Positions 32,691 to 43,670 are shown, counted from the first letter of the stretch. The stretch is 64,000 nt of DNA from Thioploca sp. (GCA_012032555.1 JAAUSR010000016.1:18247-82246), one strand, 5' to 3'. Translations and numbers: made by a program. Notes: generated from the sequence alone by a model not told the origin.

Positions 32691-33114
32691 TGTTAGGTTC
32701 TCTCTTAATTTTTCATTCGTTCTTGAGCAAATTAATCAAAAAATATCTAGGCGAAGTTACCAAGCCCGTTTAACAGCGTCATTCATTCACTAAATAAAGG
32801 CGCTATCAACAAATAACTTTGCATTTTACACTAACTTGGCAGTTACGTCATTTGTGCTGAGTGAATGTACCGTCAGTGGAATATGGGCAATGTCATGGTT
32901 ATATGCAATAATTTGAGGTATTCATATGAAGTTCGAATTAAGAAGCGACCAACTACGATATCAGGACGCTGAAAACACTATAATCTTAGCAGTGCAAAGA
33001 GAATTGAAGTGGAGGAATATTTGCTCGTTACCAAGCTCAGCGGTTTTTTAAATTATGGATATTTTTCCTAAATAACTTAGGCTATGCTACATAAACTGAT
33101 GACACACTCTAATT

Positions 33115-33684
33115 TTGAAGGAAGAAAGTATGAATAAAAAACTAATCGCAATGACCCTTATCAATGCAAGTATAATGGGATGTGCCACTTTATCTAAAGA
33201 AGAATGCTTACAAGGTGATTGGAAAAGTATTGGTTATCGTGATGGCACCCATGGTTATGACCTGACTCGGCTGGAACAACACCAGAAAGCTTGTACTGAT
33301 TACCATGTTACCCCGGATATCAACGCTTACCAAGCTGGACGTGATGAAGGCTTATTAGTTTATTGCACACCTTCAAATGGTTTTGATTTGGGCGAACAGG
33401 TTAAAGACTATAATAATATTTGTCCGCCTTATTTAGAATCTGCTTTTCTGGAACAGTATGAGCAAGGTTTGCAAGCTGCTTATCGTTTTAACGAACAAGA
33501 TCTAGAAAAACAGGAAGACGCTCGACATGATCAAACCAACTTACTCTATCATTTAGAAGACAAAGATAAACTTAACAAAGTCAAAGAAGAAATGCAAAAA
33601 ATTGACTCAACTATAGAGAGATTAAGAGATAAAAAACGTGAGATTACCCGCTTACTTGAAAAAGTAAACCATACTAGGCAATGA
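33115..33684 (+). CDS. DUF2799-like lipoprotein
   Basis: Lipobox MGCATLSKEEC; GDWKSIGYRDGTHGY; YQAGRDEGLLVYC. Likely start at 33130 (MNKK). Confidence 0.78.
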   Translation: MKEESMNKKLIAMTLINASIMGCATLSKEECLQGDWKSIGYRDGTHGYDLTRLEQHQKACTDYHVTPDINAYQAGRDEGLLVYCTPSNGFDLGEQVKDYNNICPPYLESAFLEQYEQGLQAAYRFNEQDLEKQEDARHDQTNLLYHLEDKDKLNKVKEEMQKIDSTIERLRDKKREITRLLEKVNHTRQ

Positions 33685-33726
33685 GGTGTTTTAAGCTTGA
33701 CTTCCTGATAGTTGAGTAGTGAACGG

Positions 33727-34740
33727 TTAACTGCTGGTTGGGTAATAACTTTGATACCATCGCACAAAGTGTTCGATACCCACCTCGATTGAAGTTTTAG
33801 GTTTAAAATCAAAATCTTGAGTTAAATCACTGATATCAGCATAAGTCGCTGGAACATCCCCCGGTTGCATCGGTAAGAGCTTGAGTTTGGCTTTTTTTCC
33901 GAGTGCCTTTTCTAAGGTTTCAATGTAATACATTAATTCTACGGGTTGATTATTACCGATATTATAGATTCGATAAGGGGCAGGACTGCTACTGGGATCA
34001 GGATTATCACCCGACCAAGTTTTATTTGGCTCTGGTATTTGTGCAAGCACCCGGATAACACCTTCAATAATATCATCAATATAAGTAAAATCCCTTCTCA
34101 TTTGACCCGAGTTATAAACCTCAATCGGCTGATCATTCAGGATAGCTTGAGTAAATTTAAAGTAAGCCATGTCCGGACGCCCCCACGGTCCATAAACAGT
34201 AAAAAATCGTAATCCGGTTACCGGTAACCCATATAAATGCGCATAAGTGTGCGCCATCAGTTCATTAGCCTTTTTAGTAGCAGCGTATAGCGAAATCGGA
34301 TGATCCACATTATCATGAACTGAAAAGGGCATTTGGGTATTAAGTCCATAAACCGAGCTAGAAGATGCAAATACCAAATGTTCAACAGCATGATGACGAC
34401 AATTTTCCAGCAAATTCACAAATCCAACTAAATTACTGTCCACATAAGCATAAGGATTATCAATAGAATAACGTACTCCGGCTTGAGCCGCTAAATTGAC
34501 TACCCGTTGAAATTTTTCCCGCATAAACAAAGTAGCTAATCCCGTTCTATCAACGAGATCCAGTTGCATAAACAGAAAATTAGAATAATGCGCCAATTGA
34601 GCGAGTCGTGCTCTTTTCAGGTTAACATCATAATAATTATTCAAATTATCAATTCCAACCACCGTTTCACCGCGTTCTAATAACTGTTTACAAAGCTGAG
34701 CACCAATAAAACCGGCTGCCCCTGTGATTAAGATTGTCAT
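33727..34740 (-). CDS. NAD-dependent nucleotide-sugar epimerase (UDP-glucuronate 4-epimerase-like)
   Basis: GAAGFIGAQLCKQLL, YAATKKANELMAHTYAHLYGLPVTGLRFFTVYGPWGRPDMA. Confidence 0.93.
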   Translation of the reverse strand: MTILITGAAGFIGAQLCKQLLERGETVVGIDNLNNYYDVNLKRARLAQLAHYSNFLFMQLDLVDRTGLATLFMREKFQRVVNLAAQAGVRYSIDNPYAYVDSNLVGFVNLLENCRHHAVEHLVFASSSSVYGLNTQMPFSVHDNVDHPISLYAATKKANELMAHTYAHLYGLPVTGLRFFTVYGPWGRPDMAYFKFTQAILNDQPIEVYNSGQMRRDFTYIDDIIEGVIRVLAQIPEPNKTWSGDNPDPSSSPAPYRIYNIGNNQPVELMYYIETLEKALGKKAKLKLLPMQPGDVPATYADISDLTQDFDFKPKTSIEVGIEHFVRWYQSYYPTSS

Positions 34741-34764
34741 AATGCGTTACCTAGAAAATTTGTT

Positions 34765-35331
34765 TTAAGAAAGGCTGTCAACAATAGCAGCGATTCGTTC
34801 TTCTAAACGGATAATATTTTTTTTGAGGATAATGGCTGGACAAGTCAAATCATCATGATGACATAATCCTTGAATAATCCTATTGAGATGTTCCATATAA
34901 GCTGGATTCAAAGCGGCTTTGCCGGGTTCATCAACTAAAGGAATAGCCGGTTGCAAAACCACTAATAAATTGAAAAACTGATTAGTGACTTCAATACAAC
35001 GGTTTAAATAAATCGTTAATTCAGCAAAATCGACTTCAGTAGCACCTTGAATATCCGCCAGCGTATACGCCATAAAATCCAAGGGGGTTCGATCAGTAAT
35101 AAAATCGCCAGGTTCAGCTTGCCAAATTTGAACAGCGGCTGCAATGATGTGATTTTGAATCCATAACCGCGTGTTAAAATCCATTGGTGCTGATGGATGT
35201 AAACCCTGTTGTTTAAAAACCGCACTGGTATCTGTTTTGATAAAAGCGAGATTTTTTTCTTGAGCAATGGCTAGTGCCAGAGTCGTTTTTCCAGTTCGAT
35301 GACTACCACAGAGACCGATTTTAATTGTCAT
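34765..35331 (-). CDS. P-loop AAA ATPase/kinase-like protein
   Basis: GLCGSHRTGKTTLA Walker A; ITDRTPLDFMAYTLAD. Confidence 0.75.
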   Translation of the reverse strand: MTIKIGLCGSHRTGKTTLALAIAQEKNLAFIKTDTSAVFKQQGLHPSAPMDFNTRLWIQNHIIAAAVQIWQAEPGDFITDRTPLDFMAYTLADIQGATEVDFAELTIYLNRCIEVTNQFFNLLVVLQPAIPLVDEPGKAALNPAYMEHLNRIIQGLCHHDDLTCPAIILKKNIIRLEERIAAIVDSLS

Positions 35332-35428
35332 ATTTTACCTTTTATTATTACAGTAGGATAATCATCATAGCGAGGCGAAGCTCATATCACCATTCATCCG
35401 ATATCAAACTCACTGAGAGGCAATCAGC

Positions 35429-36277
35429 ATGGCTTTAGCTCCCTTAAATAACGGTGTGGTCTTTAAAAAACTTTTCTCAGATCCAGAAATTGTCACCGCT
35501 TTTGTTTACGACCTCATTGGCATCAAACTCGATATTCAAGCGGATAACATTGAACTGGAGAAAAAGTTTTATCCACCTATTGGCGCAATTGATATCGCTT
35601 TAGATATCTTCATTGAAGACCCTAAGCATCGTCTCATTATTGAAATTCAGCGAGTTCGTTACGACTATCACTTTGACCGTTTTTTACACTATCATCAAGC
35701 CGCTATCGTCGAATTAGCAAAAAGTCATAAAGCGTACCAATTAGACCGAGTGGTTCATACCATCGTGTGGTTAACCAGTAAAGTTAGAGAGCCACGCTAT
35801 CAACACAGTCTAATTACCACTTCGCTATCATCAATAACCGAAAGCGGTGAAGAATTACATCTTTATCCCCATCAACTCCATTTTCTCAATCCCTATTATT
35901 TAAACGAGCGAACGCCATCCGGTTTAGTCGATTGGTTTCAACTAGTCATTGAGAGTATTATTAATCCCAAAACCCCACAAATTAATCGGCACAATAAACT
36001 GATTGCCAAAGCTGCGAATTTAATTGCCGATGAAGATTTGACACCACAGGAGATGGTGAGTTTGCTAGAAGAAACTGGCTATGAAGAAAATTTACGGCTG
36101 AATCGGGAAGAAGGATTGGTCGAAGGTATAAAAAAAGGCATGGAACAAGGTAAAAAGGCTGAACAACTCGAAATAGCTCGTGCAATGTATCGGGAAGGAT
36201 TAGAACCGGTTTTAATTGCCAAAATCATGGGAGTTACCGTTACAGACGTGGCAGAATGGTTGAATGACAACAGTTAG
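35429..36277 (+). CDS. Rpn-family/PD-(D/E)XK nuclease-transposase-like protein
   Basis: NNGVVFKKLFSDPEIVTAFVYDLI; IDIALDIFIEDPKHRLIIEIQRVRYDYHFDRFLHY. Confidence 0.85.
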   Translation: MALAPLNNGVVFKKLFSDPEIVTAFVYDLIGIKLDIQADNIELEKKFYPPIGAIDIALDIFIEDPKHRLIIEIQRVRYDYHFDRFLHYHQAAIVELAKSHKAYQLDRVVHTIVWLTSKVREPRYQHSLITTSLSSITESGEELHLYPHQLHFLNPYYLNERTPSGLVDWFQLVIESIINPKTPQINRHNKLIAKAANLIADEDLTPQEMVSLLEETGYEENLRLNREEGLVEGIKKGMEQGKKAEQLEIARAMYREGLEPVLIAKIMGVTVTDVAEWLNDNS

Positions 36278-36298
36278 GGGAAGTATCCATATTTTAAG

Positions 36299-36320
36299 GT
36301 AGGGTGCGTCCTACGCACCG
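36299..36320. repeat. REP-like palindrome
   Basis: GGTGCGTCCTACGCACC. Confidence 0.55.
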
Positions 36321-36425
36321 TTTAGAAAACCAAATTAAATCAAAATAGTGCATTAAACACCCAAAATTACTATCCCTGATTAAAATGACTTAAATGGCAC
36401 AAGTAAACACCCGCTGAAATTAAAT

Positions 36426-36800
36426 TTATGGACGTTCCTTAGCGAACAAATCTTTAAAGAAATCAACTAAATTATTCGTTTTTAAATCTCTAAATTCACC
36501 GGCATCGAGGAAAACACCATAACAAGTAGGACAGCCTTCAAACCAAATGTGTGGTTGGCGATTGTCCACCATTCGCAACATCTCAACATGGCACTTTGGA
36601 CAAGCAATCTTACCCATCTCATTAAATTTTTTACCTATTTTAGCATCACCATCATCAATCACCTCTGATCCTTTGAGTTTTTCCAGTGCTTCTCGTTCTA
36701 GCATGTCAAACCAAATCCCTTTACAATCCGTGCAGCGATCCACGGTAATCCCTTGATAGGTAATTTTTTCCATAATAGCGTTACATTTTGGACAATTCAT
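36426..36800 (-). CDS. Zinc-ribbon (zf-TFIIB type) protein
   Basis: MNCPKCNAIMEKITYQGITVDRCTDCKGIWFDMLE; second CPKC and CPTC pairs. Confidence 0.87.
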   Translation of the reverse strand: MNCPKCNAIMEKITYQGITVDRCTDCKGIWFDMLEREALEKLKGSEVIDDGDAKIGKKFNEMGKIACPKCHVEMLRMVDNRQPHIWFEGCPTCYGVFLDAGEFRDLKTNNLVDFFKDLFAKERP

Positions 36801-37180
36801 GAGGTTATCCTCGATTTTAGGTTATGAATTAAGTTTAAGTGGAATATTTAAAGTGGCGTCGTTATTAATTAACTGATGCTACACCATAAAGCGATGTAAC
36901 CAAGCAAAACTTGCCTACAAACTTCTAAGCTAAAGCTTAAATCGTTGGTTTGGAGTAAATTAAATAAAATTCAACAAATTAGAACTACATTATTGATATT
37001 CAGCTAGTTATATTATATTTCCTTTACTACCAATACTTCGGACAGTTTTTTAAAATAGAGAGTTTTATCAGTGAGTTAAAATTGAATCACTATCATATAA
37101 AATCAATTACTTAGAAAAAAGTGTCCGAACCATTGTTACTACCCTAATTGCCATTAACTTTAATTAGTTTTAAGAACCCG

Positions 37181-37588
37181 TTAATTAAAAAATAGCCCAA
37201 CTATAAAAGAGAAAAGGAGAATGAGGAGAATAATAGAGTAGAGTATTCCTTTTAAGTCAAATTTACTTTTAAACTCAGGCTCAGGTTCTCCAGGAAGATC
37301 AGGCTCAGGTTCTCCAGGAAGAACTACTTTGAAATCGGATTCTTGAAGTAATTGTAACCATTTTTCTTCTTCTTGTTTATTTTCTAGAAGTACAGCATAA
37401 ACTTTACTTTTTGTAATAGAGGTCAAAAAACCAAACGGACTTTTGAAATAGAAAGCGTTAAGTCCTCTTTCGGGGTTAACCGCTACTTTGCTCCCTCTGG
37501 GAAGGGTATCTGGTCGTTCTTGAAAGGGACTAACAGCTTGTTGCATTCCCTCTTCTACTGTAACCTCGCTTGAGAGAATAATTTTCAT
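37181..37588 (-). CDS. Hypothetical C-terminally anchored protein
   Basis: C-term TM helix; PGEPEPDLPGEPEPEF short repeat. Confidence 0.55.
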   Translation of the reverse strand: MKIILSSEVTVEEGMQQAVSPFQERPDTLPRGSKVAVNPERGLNAFYFKSPFGFLTSITKSKVYAVLLENKQEEEKWLQLLQESDFKVVLPGEPEPDLPGEPEPEFKSKFDLKGILYSIILLILLFSFIVGLFFN

Positions 37589-37628
37589 ATCTGATGTTCC
37601 TTCTATGTAAATAATCTAGTATGAAATT

Positions 37629-38846
37629 TTAACCGGCTCTTCCATCTACTCTTACCCGTAAAATCATTGGCATATAACGTAACAACCAGGGTAATAAAAC
37701 GATTAACCAGCCACTGGCTGCCACTTGATTAATTACTAAATTCATCCTATCGAGCACGGGGAGTTCTGCAGCTATACGTAGCAAAGCGATGATAGAAATA
37801 CTTAGAAAGCACAACCAAGTTAAGTTATCTGCGACCAAAGCACGCCCGGAATGCCCTAAAATGACTCGTGAAGACATTCCAATAATAAGAGAAGTAATAA
37901 ATCCAATCGTTAAGGCATGTAAAGGTGCTCTACCTAACCAGAATTGCCCGAACCATAATAGAACGATACTTTGAATATTGTAAAGTAATAAAGCTATCCC
38001 CAGCCATAAAAAAGCAATATGTAGCATCGCTAACAATCGTATCGTTAAACTACGTTTGAAATTCCAATAAAAACTATGATGAAAAGCTAATAACATCAAG
38101 GGAATATCAAAAATAAATCGCCAAGCCAATAATTCCTGCATTTCTAAAAGCAGATGCCCCATCACACTAATTCCCATGAGCGGTAAACTCCAAGACGGTT
38201 GTACTACTTGATAATGCGGTAATGCACAACTGCTAAAGTAAGGAATCATCCGATGACACACCGTTATTAAAATTGGCAGCAAATAAAGCCATAATCCGCC
38301 ATGGCGAGCTAAATCTAAAAAAAACGGTTGCGCTGTTACTAACCATAAAAGATAGGCTAAGACTCCTAACCAACCGGCTAATAAAGCCAAGTTAAGAATA
38401 CTTTCATAATGTTTATCTCTAGCCGGTGCCTGCCAATAAACTGCTAATAACGCATAAAACGCTATACCCCAACCGATTAACAAGAAAATCATACCGGTGA
38501 TTAAGATGGCTTTACTTGTTAATAAGCCAATATAAATCAAAAATATAGCAGAGATTAATAAGAGAAAAGCCAGAACATAGCGGTGATAAGGAATAAGTGG
38601 TCCATTCATCCATCGTGGATAAGTGGTCATTAAAAAGCCAAAAATAAAGAAAATAGGAAATCCATAGATCATGAGAATCGCATGACCCCAGCTACTCGCA
38701 ATGGAGGTGGGTATCACCATTCCCATTCCAGAACGTCCCAGTAATTCGCTTAACCACCAACTGATAGTTAACAGCAGCTGTAATATTCCCCCAAAAAACA
38801 TGAGTCGGTGGGGAGCCGCTGAAAATATTCGCCATCGTGAAATCAT
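37629..38846 (-). CDS. nnrS: NnrS family protein
   Basis: APHRLMFFGGILQLLLTISWW, WGHAILMIYGFPIFFIFGFLMTTYPRWM, HALTIGFITSLIIGMSSRVILGHSGR. Confidence 0.93.
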   Translation of the reverse strand: MISRWRIFSAAPHRLMFFGGILQLLLTISWWLSELLGRSGMGMVIPTSIASSWGHAILMIYGFPIFFIFGFLMTTYPRWMNGPLIPYHRYVLAFLLLISAIFLIYIGLLTSKAILITGMIFLLIGWGIAFYALLAVYWQAPARDKHYESILNLALLAGWLGVLAYLLWLVTAQPFFLDLARHGGLWLYLLPILITVCHRMIPYFSSCALPHYQVVQPSWSLPLMGISVMGHLLLEMQELLAWRFIFDIPLMLLAFHHSFYWNFKRSLTIRLLAMLHIAFLWLGIALLLYNIQSIVLLWFGQFWLGRAPLHALTIGFITSLIIGMSSRVILGHSGRALVADNLTWLCFLSISIIALLRIAAELPVLDRMNLVINQVAASGWLIVLLPWLLRYMPMILRVRVDGRAG

Positions 38847-38969
38847 TGATAAAATCGCTCGATAAGTCGGTAACTAAAATAAATTAACTAAAAATACTAG
38901 TTTTTAGTGAATTAAGGTAGCATAACGTACCCTAGTTATGTTGACAAGAGAATCATCATGCCACTAGAT

Positions 38970-40106
38970 TTAATCTAAAGTTTCTCGATAACGCCATAAT
39001 CCCAGTACAATCACGATACTCATAAATAACGCAATGGGCCATAATTGTGGCCAAATTTCTTCCAAATTATTCCCTTTTAATAAAATACCGCGTACTATTC
39101 TTAAAAAATGGGTTAGCGGCAGTATTTCCCCAAGATGTTGTGCCCAAACTGGCATCCCACGAAACGGAAACATAAAACCAGATAATAAAATTGAGGGTAA
39201 AAAGAAAAAAAATGACATTTGCATCGCTTGCAGTTGATTTTTAGCAACGGTAGAAAAGGTAATACCCAGCGCTAGATTAGCAGCGATAAAAAGTAAAGTG
39301 ACACCCAATAACAAGATTAAATTACCTAATAACGGCACCGCAAAAATAAAATGAGCAGCCAATAAAATCAAAAAGACTTGAATATACCCGACTAGAATAT
39401 AAGGAACGATTTTTCCTATCATGACTTCAATCGGACGTACCGGGGTTGCCAATAAATTCTCCATCGTACCCCGTTCCCGCTCCCGGGTAATGGCCAGTGA
39501 CGTAATCATCACCATCGTCATGGTGAGCACCACCCCCATTAAACCGGGCACAATGTTATATTGAGTAATTCCTTCAGGATTATATTGACGATGAATACGC
39601 AATTCTATTGGCGGTGGTCGACCCCGTAAATGTTGTAGTTTCCCGGATAAGTCTCTATCTAAACTGGTTTGCACTAAAGTATTGATTACCCCCAGAGCGT
39701 TGCTGGTTGCAGCGGGATCGGTAGCATCCGCTTCTAATAATAAAACCGGATGTTCACCACGTACCAATTGCCGTGCAAAATCGGTTGGAATAGTCAACGC
39801 AAACTGGACTTCACCCAAGGCTAATAATCGCGCTACTTCCGCTTCATCATTAGCAACTTTAACAATCTGAAAATAACCACTATTTTCTAACGCCTGAATG
39901 ATAGTCCGTGAAAACACACTCTGATCAGCAATTAATACAGCAGTAGGAAGATGTTTCGGATCAGAATTAATAGCAAACCCGAATAATATCAGTTGCATCA
40001 AAGGGATACCAATTATCATAGCAAACGTGAGCCGATCGCGGCGCATTTGCACAAACTCTTTGGTAACGATTGCCCACCACCGTTTCAAGGAAAAACTTAT
40101 CATCAT
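38970..40106 (-). CDS. ABC-2 type transporter permease
   Basis: KEFVQMRRDRLTFAMIIGIPLMQLILFGFAINSDP; ITRERERGTMENLLATPVRP. Confidence 0.95.
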   Translation of the reverse strand: MMISFSLKRWWAIVTKEFVQMRRDRLTFAMIIGIPLMQLILFGFAINSDPKHLPTAVLIADQSVFSRTIIQALENSGYFQIVKVANDEAEVARLLALGEVQFALTIPTDFARQLVRGEHPVLLLEADATDPAATSNALGVINTLVQTSLDRDLSGKLQHLRGRPPPIELRIHRQYNPEGITQYNIVPGLMGVVLTMTMVMITSLAITRERERGTMENLLATPVRPIEVMIGKIVPYILVGYIQVFLILLAAHFIFAVPLLGNLILLLGVTLLFIAANLALGITFSTVAKNQLQAMQMSFFFFLPSILLSGFMFPFRGMPVWAQHLGEILPLTHFLRIVRGILLKGNNLEEIWPQLWPIALFMSIVIVLGLWRYRETLD

Positions 40107-41029
40107 TGGCTGGTATCTTGAGATTTTACCATTAGACTAATAAATATATCTTCTAATGAAGATTCAGCACGTGCCCACTGATAGTTTGGATCAGCCATGA
40201 AAGGCAGTAAACTAGTTTGCAGTTGCTGTAAATCTGCACCATTGACATGTAACAGATTGCCAAAACGGACGACTTGTTCAACCCCGGGCAAATGATGGAG
40301 CTGTTCTTGTAACTGCCACAGATCGGGACCTTTTACTGTCCAAGTGATTAAACCAAAATGCTGGATAATTTCGGCTACCGTCCCATCAGCTAATAAATTA
40401 CCATAAGCAATATAAGCTAACCGATGACAACGTTCTGCTTCATCCATATAATGTGTACTCACTAAAGTCGTTATTCCCTGGGCACTCAGATGATGGATTT
40501 GGTCCCAGAAATCGCGGCGTGCTTTGGGATCAACACCGGCAGTGGGTTCATCTAACAATAAAACTTGAGGTTCGTGCAACAAACAGGCAGCTAAAGCTAA
40601 ACGTTGCTTCCAACCACCAGATAAGGCACCGGCTAATTGGTTAGCTCGTTCGCTTAAGCCTAATTGTTCCAAACTCGCCACTACCCGTTGGCGGCGTTTT
40701 GACAGAGCATACACCCGTGCGATGAAATCTAAGTTTTCTCGAATCGTTAAATCTTCATACAAAGTAAATTTTTGGGTCATGTAACCCACATGACGTTTAA
40801 TTTCAGTTGATTGTGTAAGGATGTTATATCCTAAACAATGCCCTTCTCCCGAATCGGGCGTCAACAAGCCACATAACATGCGAATGGTCGTCGTCTTACC
40901 ACTGCCATTCGGACCTAAAAAACCATAAATATCTCCCCGTCTTATTTGCAATGCTAAATCATTGACGACATGATGACGACCAAAAAATTTATTTAACCCA
41001 TTGACTTTAATAATAATATCTTTTTCCAT
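40103..41029 (-). CDS. ABC transporter ATPase subunit
   Basis: GPNGSGKTTTIRML, LSGGWKQRLALAACLLHEPQVLLLDEPTAGVDP. Confidence 0.96.
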   Translation of the reverse strand: MEKDIIIKVNGLNKFFGRHHVVNDLALQIRRGDIYGFLGPNGSGKTTTIRMLCGLLTPDSGEGHCLGYNILTQSTEIKRHVGYMTQKFTLYEDLTIRENLDFIARVYALSKRRQRVVASLEQLGLSERANQLAGALSGGWKQRLALAACLLHEPQVLLLDEPTAGVDPKARRDFWDQIHHLSAQGITTLVSTHYMDEAERCHRLAYIAYGNLLADGTVAEIIQHFGLITWTVKGPDLWQLQEQLHHLPGVEQVVRFGNLLHVNGADLQQLQTSLLPFMADPNYQWARAESSLEDIFISLMVKSQDTSQ

Positions 41030-41041
41030 ATCGCGTAGCGG

Positions 41042-42025
41042 TTAAAAAAATTGTACGGTCACCGGTTGACCAGGATGCAACTTGACAGCTATGTTTGGAG
41101 CCAGCGCCGCTTCAACTTGATAGACTAATTTAGCTCGGCTTTCTCGACTATAAATGATCGGTGGTGTATATTCAGCTTGAGCCGCAAGGTAATTGATTGT
41201 CGCGGTCAGATTGGGGGCACAACCATCGCAATTCAATCTCACTGGTTGACCCATTTGAATGGTTGCGCGTAACAATTCTGGTACAAAAAAGCGCACTTTA
41301 ACCCGTTCGGGCGGCAGCAAAGACAACACCTGACTACCAGCGGGTACCCATTCTCCCTCATAATAAAAGGTATCGACGATTTGTCCCGTCTGTGGTGCAG
41401 TCACTTGTTTCTGAGTTAACCACCATCGCTGTTTATCTAAATTCGCTCTGGCTATGGCTACTTCAGCCTCCGCAGCACTAATGAGGTCTTTACGAGCCGC
41501 TAACTGAGCGATTTGTAATTGGGTGGCTATTTCTTCTAACCGGGCTTGATTGCGTTGAGTAGTCGCACGCGCATTATCTAGTATTTCTTTTTGGATTACT
41601 TTCTGACGGAATAAGGTCTCGTAACGCGCTTGTTCTAGTTCAGCGAGTTTAAGATCCGCTTCTGCTTGCTTCTTGCGGGCAAATATTGCTTGAATTTCCA
41701 AAGGTCGTTGTCCTTTTTGTAAATCAGCTAACCGGGCTTGAGCACTGTGTAAACGGGCTTGCGCTTCCCGCACAGCCGTGGCTTCCGGTTCCGGATCGAG
41801 CGTAAATAAGGCAGTTCCCTTTTCGACCGTTGCCCCGCGTTGTCCCACTAAAGTTATTAGATTTCCAGCCAGCGGTGCGGCAATATAGAGAAACTCACCT
41901 TCAATATAACCTTGAAAGGCAATCGTTGCTTGAGTTTCAGTTTGGTGAATTTGCAACCATCCCCATATGGATAATAAGGGTAGCAGAATTGTCCCAGACA
42001 TTTTAGCTGTAGGTATTAAAAACAT
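41042..42025 (-). CDS. HlyD-family membrane fusion protein
   Basis: APLAGNLITLVGQRGATVEKGTALFTLDPEPEATAVREAQARL; adjacent ABC exporter genes. Confidence 0.93.
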   Translation of the reverse strand: MFLIPTAKMSGTILLPLLSIWGWLQIHQTETQATIAFQGYIEGEFLYIAAPLAGNLITLVGQRGATVEKGTALFTLDPEPEATAVREAQARLHSAQARLADLQKGQRPLEIQAIFARKKQAEADLKLAELEQARYETLFRQKVIQKEILDNARATTQRNQARLEEIATQLQIAQLAARKDLISAAEAEVAIARANLDKQRWWLTQKQVTAPQTGQIVDTFYYEGEWVPAGSQVLSLLPPERVKVRFFVPELLRATIQMGQPVRLNCDGCAPNLTATINYLAAQAEYTPPIIYSRESRAKLVYQVEAALAPNIAVKLHPGQPVTVQFF

Positions 42026-42351
42026 TATGGTTTAGTTCTCCTAACAGTGAAAACCCGTTCTCTAAATTTATTTTATTATATTCGTATAATTGAATTGATA
42101 TCGAATTCAGTTTATATGAAAAATTTTCGATATTAATTTTTTATAGTAACTCAGCATCAATCTTATAATTCAACGAAAGTAAAAGTAATATGAACACAAC
42201 CAGGATGAAAGAAGTCAGCGCTATCTCTACTAAAACTAGTTTGCGTGCCGGGTAAAGTGATGTGATCATACCCAACTGAAGCAGCACCTATTTACTCGTT
42301 TGGTAATGCTTGCACACCAAACTCTGCTTGGCGAGGTAGACGAAGTAGTAG

Positions 42352-42377
42352 GTCGGGTTAGCGAAGCGTAACTCGAC
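42352..42377. repeat. REP-like palindrome adjacent to RAYT relic
   Basis: GTCGGGTTAGCGAAGCGTAACTCGAC. Confidence 0.7.
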
Positions 42378-42397
42378 ATTTATTCTGATTCTCCACA

Positions 42398-42845
42398 TTA
42401 ATGAGGAATCATACCTTGATGGTGAAAATTTGAATATTTCCAATCAGCCAGTTTATGGACATAACCATGCTTAACCTTATTGTAATGAATGTGAGGAAAT
42501 GTTCCCAATAACGATGTTGCTATATCACTTGTTCACTTTGTTTAATTTTGGAACCAGTGCATTCCATTTGGTCGGTGCTGTCATCGTGTTTGGTAAACCC
42601 AGTTTTTATCAATCACCACTGTGTTGGAAAGTCTGCATCATCAGGAGGTCAAGTTCAGATACCATGTCAATGATCGGGCAAAACCACCGCTGCATCAATA
42701 ATGAAAGGTCGTTTGCGCATGACCTGACGAAAAGCTTGGCGTAATCTCTCCACCGGAACGTCATCAATAAAGAGCTTTCGTCTTCGTTCAGTGACCCGTG
42801 TAAAGAAATAACGACCCGCTGTGATCAAAGCTCGACGATATTGCA
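42398..42845 (-). pseudogene. REP-associated tyrosine transposase (RAYT/Y1_Tnp) pseudogene
   Basis: Hand translation of minus strand: MQYRRALITAGRYFFTRVTERRRKLFIDDVPVERLRQAFRQVMRKRPFIIDAAVVLPDH*... DFPTQW*LIKTGFTKHDDSTDQMECTGSKIKQSEQVI*QHRYWEHF (shift) HIHYNKVKHGYVHKLADWKYSNFHHQGMIPH*. Confidence 0.85.
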
Positions 42846-43349
42846 TGATGTTCGATTAGAACCGACAGCGGGTAATCGATAAATGATAATAATTTAGTCT
42901 TGACAAGTTGTTTTTGTTTAAGGTAGTCTCTTGCTGTTGATTCGAGAAGTTGATTATGTTGCATCGATATCAAGCCAAGTATTTCTGAAAGTCTTCAAAT
43001 TTATTTTCTTTCACTTGACTAGATCGCTTGAAAATGTGGTAGTTTTAGCAAGTCATAGACTATTTTTCAATTTCAGGTTTTGGTAGGACTAGCTATTATT
43101 GCGATAGCATTGGCTAATTTGGGTTTACTGATACTCAATTGTGCATGTATTTTAAAAGTAGTTCATCTCGGAGTAGATACCGGGGTTAGTTTTGTTACTG
43201 GATAATAGAATAATAATCTGAAAGTAACATGGCTTTCACCTAAAAATAGGAAGTCCTACTTAAGGACAATAGTCAGTTACTTCAAGAAGTTTGAAAATGT
43301 GTTCCTCAGTTAATGGTGAAACTTTAAATTTATTTTAAGGAGAGAATTT

Positions 43350-43670
43350 ATGAACACTTTAAACGCCCCTTTTTCCAATTTTGCTGTTAATCATGATTAC
43401 CTAAATGCTATTCCCGAAAGCCACTATCAGAAATTAGTAGATGAACTAGAATATACCCGCTTAAAGCAACAAGTATGGGTATTGTTGTATCGTGTTTTTC
43501 ATGTAGATTTATTCAAACAATTCGCCAGGAAGGCACAACGACGCATGACCAAAATTCACCAGTTGTTAATAAAACATCCACAGCAATTACCCAGGTTCCA
43601 TAATAATGGTACAACTTTAGGAAGTTATTTAGCGCTTGATGCTGTAAATTCGTTGGAAGAACAAGAATGA
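43350..43670 (+). CDS. Hypothetical protein
   Basis: 106-aa ORF preceded by AAGGAGAG-type ribosome-binding site. Confidence 0.55.
   Translation: MNTLNAPFSNFAVNHDYLNAIPESHYQKLVDELEYTRLKQQVWVLLYRVFHVDLFKQFARKAQRRMTKIHQLLIKHPQQLPRFHNNGTTLGSYLALDAVNSLEEQE

Noticed and set aside
35429-36277. Active transposon based on the Rpn/transposase-like name
   Set aside because: Rpn-family proteins are PD-(D/E)XK nucleases; no terminal repeats or target duplications were seen around the gene.
37270-37320. 24-bp direct repeat encoding PGEPEP
   Set aside because: A simple two-copy low-complexity linker duplication; not enough for a finding.
42499-42744. 81-aa plus-strand ORF
   Set aside because: It is antisense to the RAYT relic, whose reverse-strand translation gives recognisable transposase motifs.
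42788-42973. 61-aa minus-strand ORF
   Set aside because: No recognisable motif; it reads a different frame from the RAYT relic, which explains the 42788-42845 sequence better.
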